Below, piece after piece: positions 56,971 through 64,000 of a stretch of DNA of 64,000 nt. The translations under genes and the position numbers were made by a program. The DNA is taken from contig BIFP01000021.1 in the NCBI GenBank assembly GCA_005402585.1, positions 124,001 to 188,000 of the forward strand. The letters run 5' to 3'. The notes below the pieces were generated by a model. That model saw only the letters and a list, made by a program, of their open reading frames with translations, was not told the DNA's origin and ran no database searches. Origin of the DNA: Micromonosporaceae bacterium KJ-029 (lineage in GTDB: Bacteria; Actinomycetota; Actinomycetes; Mycobacteriales; Micromonosporaceae). How positions within the stretch are numbered: the stretch's first letter is position 1; the number at the start of each line of letters is the position of its first letter.

Positions 56971-57875
56971 GGAGTTTCTCCCGGGGGGTTGGCGCGGTCT
57001 TCGGGGGTACGGGGAAGCTGGACCACCACGGTCTGCGCGCGCTTGTCGTGCAGCGCCTGCCGCAGCGGGTCGAAGAGCGGGGAGAGCGCGTCGATCAGCT
57101 GAAGCAGCAGACCGAGGCCGCAGCAGTACCAGAGCAGGGTCGGCAGGCCGAGAGTGTTCCACCGACGCAGCGCCCGGCCGAAGCCGAGCGGTGCGTCCGC
57201 CTCGACCGGCACCGCCTTGATCCGCAGCACCCGCTTGCCGAAGGTCTGCCCGGTGGCCGCCATCGACGGCACCTCGTACGCGAGCCAGAGCGAGGTGGCG
57301 ATCAGCAGGATCGCCACGATCAGCGCACTGAACTGCTCGCCCAGCGCTGGTAGTGGCTCGGTCGTCCGGTCCTGAGCCTGCACTCGGCGCAGGAACTCGT
57401 CGAAGGTCGGGGAGACCTCGTGCCAGAGGCGCCGGACGAACCAGCCGTTGACCAGTGCGTTGAGCACGAAGACGATGCCGAAGTCGATCAGCCGGGCGCC
57501 GAGCCGGGCGCCGAACGAGGCCAGCGGCAACCCGTGCGGCCGGGGCTCGGGCTGACGCCCCGGCCAGGTCGGGTACGGCCAGCCCGGCGGCGGGCCCTGT
57601 CCTGCCGCACCGGCCTGCCAGCCCGGCGGCGGGCCCTGCTGCCAGTTGGGTGGCGGGCCGTACCCGGGTGGTGGACCGGGGACGGTTGGCGTGGCGGTGG
57701 GCGCGGCCGGGGTCGCCGGTTCGGGCTCGGGCGCCGGTTCGGGCTCGGGCGGGGGTGGACCTTCGGGTGGGGTGGCGTCGACCGGAATGGGCGCGCCGAT
57801 CCAGCCCTCGCCGTCCCAGTACCTGCGGGTCTGCGGATCTGCGGGGTCGACGTACCAACCCGGTGCCACGCTCAC
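56967..57875 (-). CDS. DUF2510-RDD membrane protein
   Basis: 302 residues. [22 protein letters not shown] at the start is a DUF2510 motif. A Pro/Glu-rich linker with PPPGW repeats leads to an RDD domain with [19 protein letters not shown] and [15 protein letters not shown] and three hydrophobic segments. RDD proteins are small membrane proteins, some with ion transport roles. It is followed by the aminotransferase with a 4-bp overlap, and the upstream junction holds a GAGCGCAGCGAG repeat. Confidence 0.82.
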   Translation of the reverse strand: MSVAPGWYVDPADPQTRRYWDGEGWIGAPIPVDATPPEGPPPPEPEPAPEPEPATPAAPTATPTVPGPPPGYGPPPNWQQGPPPGWQAGAAGQGPPPGWPYPTWPGRQPEPRPHGLPLASFGARLGARLIDFGIVFVLNALVNGWFVRRLWHEVSPTFDEFLRRVQAQDRTTEPLPALGEQFSALIVAILLIATSLWLAYEVPSMAATGQTFGKRVLRIKAVPVEADAPLGFGRALRRWNTLGLPTLLWYCCGLGLLLQLIDALSPLFDPLRQALHDKRAQTVVVQLPRTPEDRANPPGETP

Positions 57876-57897
57876 GTCACGGCCTCGCTGCGCTCGT

Positions 57898-58713
57898 TCA
57901 CCTCGACACCTTAACGACGACCGTGCCGGCGAACTTGTCGTGGAGGCACTGCTGCCAGGGCTTGTCCCACAACTGCCAGAGCCCGTCGACGTAGCTGGCG
58001 CCGGGCACCAGGGACCCGCCGACGAACTGCACGAGGTACCGCTTCCCGGCCATCCGGCGGTCCAACGTGCCGGTCGGGTCGAGCGGGACCACCCGCAGCT
58101 GCATCGCCTTCTTGCCGAAGGTCTGCCCGGTCCGCTTGAGGTACTCGACGTGATACAGCCAGTAAAGCCCCAGCATCAGCACGAACAGCGCGGCCTGGAG
58201 CAGCAGCATCGGCACCAGGAAGTCGGTGAACACCGTGGCCGGGCCGGGCTCGACGAGCGTGCCGTCCGGGTTGGTCTGGCTGATCGAGCTGAAGATCCGG
58301 AACCAGACGACCAGGAAGAGCGGCAGGAACAGCACCATCATGACGCCGCTCGCGATCACCGAGTCGATCAGGTACGCCAGCAGCCGGTCGCCGAAGCTCG
58401 CCAGCGGCTGGCCTCCCGGACCCAGCACCGGCGGCGGGGGCGGCGGTCCAGTCCCCCAACCCGGCGGGGGAGGCCCAGCCCCCCAACCCGGCGGGGGCGG
58501 CGGTCCAGCCCCCCAACCCGGCGGGGGAGGCCCGGGCGCCCATCCCGGCGGGGGGAGCGCCCCGGCCGGGCCGGGCCAGCCCGGTGGCGCCTGGCCGGGC
58601 GGGGTGAACTGTGGCGGTATCGGGTTCGGCTGACCGGTGGGCGGCACGGTACCGCCGGCCGCGGGCGTGGGCCCGCCGGCCGGCGGCATCGGGTGTGCGG
58701 GAGGCTGGGTCAC
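57898..58713 (-). CDS. RDD membrane protein with PPPGWG repeats
   Basis: 271 residues. The first ~95 residues are proline-rich with four to five PPPGWGxGP units. The RDD domain follows: LASFGDRLLAYLIDSVIA, a central hydrophobic pair, and RTGQTFGKKAMQLRVVPLD. Paralogue of the adjacent downstream gene, so the pair probably arose by tandem duplication with different N-terminal tails. Confidence 0.82.
   Translation of the reverse strand: MTQPPAHPMPPAGGPTPAAGGTVPPTGQPNPIPPQFTPPGQAPPGWPGPAGALPPPGWAPGPPPPGWGAGPPPPPGWGAGPPPPGWGTGPPPPPPVLGPGGQPLASFGDRLLAYLIDSVIASGVMMVLFLPLFLVVWFRIFSSISQTNPDGTLVEPGPATVFTDFLVPMLLLQAALFVLMLGLYWLYHVEYLKRTGQTFGKKAMQLRVVPLDPTGTLDRRMAGKRYLVQFVGGSLVPGASYVDGLWQLWDKPWQQCLHDKFAGTVVVKVSR
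58453..58560 (-). repeat. DNA tandem repeat encoding PPPGWG units
   Basis: CCCCCAACCCGGCGGGGG recurs at 58453, 58480 and 58510 with periods of 27 and 30 bp, both multiples of three so the frame is kept. A fourth, more diverged unit follows near 58540. Length variation between strains is likely. Confidence 0.7.
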
Positions 58714-58724
58714 GCTCGACAGTG

Positions 58725-60559
<1,835 letters not shown>

Positions 60560-60613
60560 AAGGAAGGGCCCCTTGTTAACGCCTCCGGTAGAGGAAGGGC
60601 CCCCTGTTATCAC
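60560..60613 (-). repeat. 54-bp 3'-UTR repeat, copy B
   Basis: Minus-strand copy, 47 of 54 positions identical to copy C. Read in its own orientation it starts 24 nt after the stop of the minus-strand ArsR-type gene and ends directly at the stop of the Lrp-type gene. Confidence 0.85.
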
Positions 60614-60637
60614 TCCGCGGTGCCCCGGCTCGACGGT

Positions 60638-61627
60638 TCAGCCCTCGGCGAGGGCGTCGCCGAGCGGGGTGCGCTGGTAGCGGACAGCCCGACCGGAGCG
60701 GACCCGGGTGACCAGGCCGGCGTTGCGCAGCACCGCCAGGTGGTCGCCCACGCCGCCCAGGCTCAGCCCGAACTGGGCGACGAGTTGGCTGGTGGTGGCC
60801 GGCGCGGACAGCGCCCGCAGCACCGCCGCCCGGGATCGCCCGACCAGCCGGTCCAGCGCGTCATCTGGTCGGGCCGGATCGAGTGGACCGAGCAACTCGG
60901 CCACCCCGGAGGCCCGGTAGACGATCGCGTACGGCCACGGCTGCTCGACGTACGTGATCAAGGTCCCGAAGACGGTGGGTACGAAGAGCAGGCCCCTTCC
61001 GGCCAGTGAGTGTGTCGCCGGATCGCTGTCGGCCACCTCGATGACGCCGACGTCACCGCCGGGAACCCAGCGCAGCCGTGGGTCCAGGTCCGCGACGGCG
61101 GCACCCCAGCCGTACGCGAGCAGGCGGCCGGCCCGGTGCACCAGATCCCGTTCGAGGATCGCCCGCAGTCGGGGCCAGTCGGGTTGGACCAGCGCCACCC
61201 AGGCCGCCTCGATGGCGTCCGCGAGCAGGTCGACCACGTCCGGTGACGCGTAGATCCGGCGGGCGTACGTCGGTGGGGTGGCCCGGGGGCCGGTGAGGTT
61301 GCGGGCAAGTTCGTCGCGGGCCTGCGCCAACGGGGTTGCCCGGACCACGGCCAGCTCGCCGGCGAAGTCCCGCGCGGTGCCGTCCGGCGGCGGCTGGATG
61401 AAGTCGGCGTTGTAGCCGCCACGGCGTAGCAGTGCCAGCAACGCGCCGACCGCCGGACGTTCGCGTCGGAGCCGCTCGTACGCGGGCCTGGTCCGGGACA
61501 CCCACGGCCCCAGGCCGTCGGAGGAACGCTGGCCGGCGTGCAGCCGCAGCGCGGACACCGCCTCACCCAGTGGGGAGATGGCGTACCGGCTGGCCGCCAC
61601 GTCGGCCGGGGTGACTGCTATCTGCAT
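60638..61627 (-). CDS. ArsR-type winged-helix regulator with DUF5937-like domain
   Basis: 329 residues from ATG 61627. The N-terminal ~240 residues form a DUF5937-like domain (RYAISPLGEAVSALRL, AYERLRRERPAVGALLALL). The C-terminal 70 residues are a winged helix (AVLRALSAPATTSQLVAQF, GVGDHLAVLRNAGLVTRVRSG). It is divergent from an MFS exporter with an inverted repeat between them, so it probably represses the exporter and itself. Confidence 0.85.
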   Translation of the reverse strand: MQIAVTPADVAASRYAISPLGEAVSALRLHAGQRSSDGLGPWVSRTRPAYERLRRERPAVGALLALLRRGGYNADFIQPPPDGTARDFAGELAVVRATPLAQARDELARNLTGPRATPPTYARRIYASPDVVDLLADAIEAAWVALVQPDWPRLRAILERDLVHRAGRLLAYGWGAAVADLDPRLRWVPGGDVGVIEVADSDPATHSLAGRGLLFVPTVFGTLITYVEQPWPYAIVYRASGVAELLGPLDPARPDDALDRLVGRSRAAVLRALSAPATTSQLVAQFGLSLGGVGDHLAVLRNAGLVTRVRSGRAVRYQRTPLGDALAEG

Positions 61628-61635
61628 CCCCACGA

Positions 61636-61657
61636 CCTTTCGCTCTGCAACGAAAGG
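61636..61657. promoter_or_regulatory. Operator between the ArsR-type and MFS genes
   Basis: CCTTTCG (61636-61642) and CGAAAGG (61651-61657) form an inverted repeat with an 8-nt spacer in the 56-bp gap between the divergent start codons. It also overlaps the AAAGG ribosome site of the regulator gene. Confidence 0.65.
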
Positions 61658-61683
61658 ATAGAGCCGGCCGAGGGTGCGTCGCC

Positions 61684-62976
61684 ATGCTGGCCGGCGTGAA
61701 CGACACCAGCACGACCGCACCGCCCGCGGTGACCGACCGGCCGGCCACCTTCCGGGACGTCTTCGCCGTCGCCGAGTTCCGGGTCCTCTTCGCCAGCTTC
61801 GGCGTCTTCATGATCGGCGAGACGGTGAAGATGCTCGCCCTGTCCGTCCTGGTCTACGAGCGCACCGGGTCCGGACTGCTCGCCGCGCTGGCGTACGTGA
61901 CCGGTTTCCTGCCGCACGCCCTGGGCGGGCTGTTCCTGCTGGCGCTGGCCGACCGGTGGCCGGCCCGCGCGTTGATCGTCGGCTACGACCTGGTGCGGCT
62001 CGCCATGGTGGCGGTGCTCGCCACCGGCGTGCTGTCTCCGGCCGCGATGCTCGGTCTGGTCGCCGTCGTGGGCCTGTTCGGCCCGGTCAGCAGCGCGTCG
62101 CGTACCGCGTTGCTGCCCGAGGTGCTGGACGGCGACGCGTACGTGCTGGGGCGGTCACTGCTGACCGTGGCCGCCGGGGGAACGCAGGTGGCGGGGTTCG
62201 CCCTCGGCGGCCTTCTGCTCGGGCTCGTCGGCCCGTACGGCGCGCTCTGGCTGACCGCGGTGACCTGTGGCCTCTCCGCATTGCTGGTGCGCGTGGGGCT
62301 CGCCCGCCGTCCCGCCCGTGCCCGGTCCGGCCAGGCCGCGGACGACCCGGCGTCGGGCGGCGCGGTTCGGGAGACCCTGCGGGTCAACCGGCAACTGCTC
62401 GCCGACCGCCGGATCCGTGGGCTGCTGCTCGCCCAGTGGCTGCCCGGCTCGCTGCTGGTCGGCGCGGAGGGGGTGGCCGTGCCGTACGCGGCCGACCTGG
62501 GCCCCGGCGCCAGCGCGGGCGTGCTGCTGATGGCCGGCGCGGGCGGGATGCTGGTCGGCGATCTGCTGGTGGGACGGTTCGTGGCGCCGGCCCGGCGGGA
62601 ACGGTGGTCGCCGTGGCTCGCGCTGCTGCTCGGCGTACCCATGCTGGCGTTCCTGGCCCGGCCGGCGCTGGTGCCCGGCGCGGTCCTCTTCGCCGTCGCC
62701 ACCGCGGGCTTCGCCTACCAGCTCGGGCTGGCCCGGCGGTTCCTCGACGCGGTTCCCGAGGCGCGCCGGGGCCAGGCGTTCGGACTGCTCAGCACCGGCC
62801 TGATGGCGACGCAGGGGCTGGCCGCGGCGGGCGCGGGTGCGCTGAGCGAGGTGGTGGCGCCGGGCGTGGTGATGGCGGTCGCGGGCGCCGCGTCAGTGGT
62901 CGCGACGCTGATCCTGTGGCCCGTGCTCACACCGCCCGGCGCCCGCCGCCCGATGCGGGCCGGCACCGGCGGCTGA
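61684..62976 (+). CDS. MFS transporter, probable drug/metabolite exporter
   Basis: 430 residues with about twelve hydrophobic helices and a central cytoplasmic loop with RRPARARSGQAADD. ADRWPARALIVGYDLVRLA is the loop 2-3 region of the MFS (motif A-like). Regulation by a divergent ArsR-type gene fits an inducible exporter. ATG 61684 follows GAGGG by 9 nt; GTG 61696 is an alternative. Substrate unknown. Confidence 0.85.
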   Translation: MLAGVNDTSTTAPPAVTDRPATFRDVFAVAEFRVLFASFGVFMIGETVKMLALSVLVYERTGSGLLAALAYVTGFLPHALGGLFLLALADRWPARALIVGYDLVRLAMVAVLATGVLSPAAMLGLVAVVGLFGPVSSASRTALLPEVLDGDAYVLGRSLLTVAAGGTQVAGFALGGLLLGLVGPYGALWLTAVTCGLSALLVRVGLARRPARARSGQAADDPASGGAVRETLRVNRQLLADRRIRGLLLAQWLPGSLLVGAEGVAVPYAADLGPGASAGVLLMAGAGGMLVGDLLVGRFVAPARRERWSPWLALLLGVPMLAFLARPALVPGAVLFAVATAGFAYQLGLARRFLDAVPEARRGQAFGLLSTGLMATQGLAAAGAGALSEVVAPGVVMAVAGAASVVATLILWPVLTPPGARRPMRAGTGG

Positions 62977-62981
62977 CCGCT

Positions 62982-63035
62982 GCGTTAACAGGGGGCCCCT
63001 TTACTACCGGAGGCGTTAACAGGGGGCCCTTCCTT
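62982..63035 (+). repeat. 54-bp 3'-UTR repeat, copy C
   Basis: Two half-units GCGTTAACAGGGGGCCCC (62982) and GCGTTAACAGGGGGCCCT (63013), 31 bp apart, begin 6 nt after the MFS stop. This copy is closest to the apparent consensus. Confidence 0.88.
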
Positions 63036-63091
63036 GCGCGACACGCGGTGGGGTGCGCGCGGTCGGGGGCGTGGGTGGCTACCGTGTTCCG

Positions 63092-64000
63092 GTGGCGAAG
63101 GGGAGCGGCCTCGGCGTACGTGGCTGGCTGCTGCTCGGCCTCACCACCGTCGTCGCTCTCGCCGCGACCGGAGTGTGGAACCCTTTCCCCAACATGTGGG
63201 AATGGGCCAACCGGCGCTCGCCGATCTCCGAGCCGGACGTGGTCTGGCAGCAACGCATCGGCGGCACCCCGCGAAGCGTCACCATCGCCGGGGAGACCGT
63301 GGTGGTCGAACAGCGCACCCGGGTCGAGGCCCGCAGCCTGGCCGCCGGCACCCAGCTCTGGGAACGCAAGGCGGACTGGAGTGCGGTGGCCGGCGCCGGC
63401 GCTGACTCCGTGGTCGTCGTGGGCCGGCTGCTGGTCAAGGGGTACGAGGTGCTCGACCCGGCCACCGGCGTGACCCGGCGGCGCGACGACGACGCGGTGG
63501 CCGTCTGGACCTACCGCGACCTGCTGCTCGACGCGCGCTGTGTCGGCGCCACCGACTGCACCCTGAGCGCCTGGGAACCGCGCGGAAGCGCTCCGCTGTG
63601 GACCGCCTTCCTGCCCGGGGTCAGCACCGGCCTGCTCGCCGACAATCCGAACCTGCTCGACACCCGCCGACTCACGGCCACCCGGATCGACGACGAGGTG
63701 GCCGGCCCGGAGACGGTGCCGCCGTTGCTGGGATTCCCGGTCGACGGCCGGGTGCACGTGGTGGACACCGCCACCGGCCGGGTGCTCCAGGACGTCGAGC
63801 CCGGCCGGGACGAGCGGCTCGCGGTGATCGGCGGCCGGCTGCTGCGCATCGTGGCCCGGTCCCAGGACGGCAACTGCTACTTCGCGATCTCCGGTCGGGA
63901 CCCGGCCACCGGCCAGGAGACCTGGCAGCGCGCCGGGATCAACCTGCGTACCGCCGACAGCGCCGGATGCGTACAGCGGGAGAACCCGTACGGCGGTCGC
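63092..64000 (+). CDS. PQQ-like beta-propeller membrane protein (partial, 3' end outside window)
   Basis: The frame is open from GTG 63092 to the edge (303 residues). TACCGT (63080-63085) is exactly 6 nt before the GTG, a leaderless start. One N-terminal transmembrane helix (about 10-28) precedes propeller blades such as RSLAAGTQLWERKADW and ISGRDPATGQETWQRA. Cysteine pairs (CVGATDC) suggest an extracytoplasmic fold. Same design as the protein at 54429. Function unknown. Confidence 0.7.
   Translation, partial: MAKGSGLGVRGWLLLGLTTVVALAATGVWNPFPNMWEWANRRSPISEPDVVWQQRIGGTPRSVTIAGETVVVEQRTRVEARSLAAGTQLWERKADWSAVAGAGADSVVVVGRLLVKGYEVLDPATGVTRRRDDDAVAVWTYRDLLLDARCVGATDCTLSAWEPRGSAPLWTAFLPGVSTGLLADNPNLLDTRRLTATRIDDEVAGPETVPPLLGFPVDGRVHVVDTATGRVLQDVEPGRDERLAVIGGRLLRIVARSQDGNCYFAISGRDPATGQETWQRAGINLRTADSAGCVQRENPYGGR

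Overview
The window is GC-rich (roughly 72% by eye) chromosomal DNA from a filamentous actinobacterium. It is most likely a member of the Micromonosporaceae, Micromonospora-like. The inference rests on codon use, GTG starts, leaderless promoters of the form TANNNT-N6-8-start, and gene order. From folP to ispF the order matches the Mycobacterium tuberculosis segment folP1-folB-folK ... panC-panD-coaX-lysS-lsr2-clpC1 ... mutY-disA-radA-lpqE-carD-ispD-ispF, with extra genes inserted. No rRNA, tRNA, insertion sequence or CRISPR array was seen.

Layout. 1-5.5 kb: minus-strand operon of a chromosomal type IV secretion/conjugation-like machine (small two-TM protein, PrgI/TcpE-like protein, VirB4-like ATPase, VirB6/TrbL-like protein cut by the window edge). 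5.5-8 kb: folate genes folP-folB-folK and a DUF3180 membrane protein. 8-10.6 kb: uncharacterised membrane and small proteins. 10.6-14.3 kb: osmoprotectant ABC transporter (opuC type) whose binding protein looks circularly permuted. 14.5-20.2 kb: low-complexity membrane protein, a lone NuoD paralogue, an M16 protease-like protein and a MidA/NDUFAF7-type methyltransferase. 20.3-27.1 kb: pantothenate/CoA and NAD genes (DUF2520, panC, panD, nadB, nadC, coaX). 27.3-33.1 kb: methyltransferase, lysS, lsr2, clpC. 33.6-41 kb: secreted C39-like protein, mutY, ACT protein, peptide deformylase, disA, radA, LpqE-like lipoprotein. 41.2-45.1 kb: a small meroterpenoid-type cluster (UbiA prenyltransferase, UbiG-like methyltransferase, acyl-CoA-dehydrogenase-fold flavoprotein, type III polyketide synthase). 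46.8-50 kb: carD, ispD, ispF, a TPR membrane protein. 50-60.6 kb: tyrosine catabolism (aminotransferase, 4-hydroxyphenylpyruvate dioxygenase, Lrp-type regulator, homogentisate dioxygenase, an unknown protein, fumarylacetoacetase) with accessory genes. 60.6-64 kb: ArsR-type regulator, MFS exporter, and a truncated beta-propeller protein.

Most notable are two families of short dispersed repeats. The first is a palindromic element of about 72-74 bp. Its 30-nt loop core is identical in both copies and its stems differ by compensatory changes. One copy sits in frame inside the MidA-type methyltransferase gene, recalling Rickettsia palindromic elements. The second is a 54-bp element present in three gapless copies, always in the same orientation 6-25 nt after a stop codon. 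Other points are the circular permutation of the OpuCC-type protein, a pair of perfect DnaA boxes upstream of clpC, the NuoD/NDUFAF7-like pairing, the T3PKS/UbiA cluster, and an uncharacterised protein placed where a glutathione-independent maleylacetoacetate isomerase would be expected. Several operators (hmgA, lrp/hpd, arsR/MFS) can be read directly.
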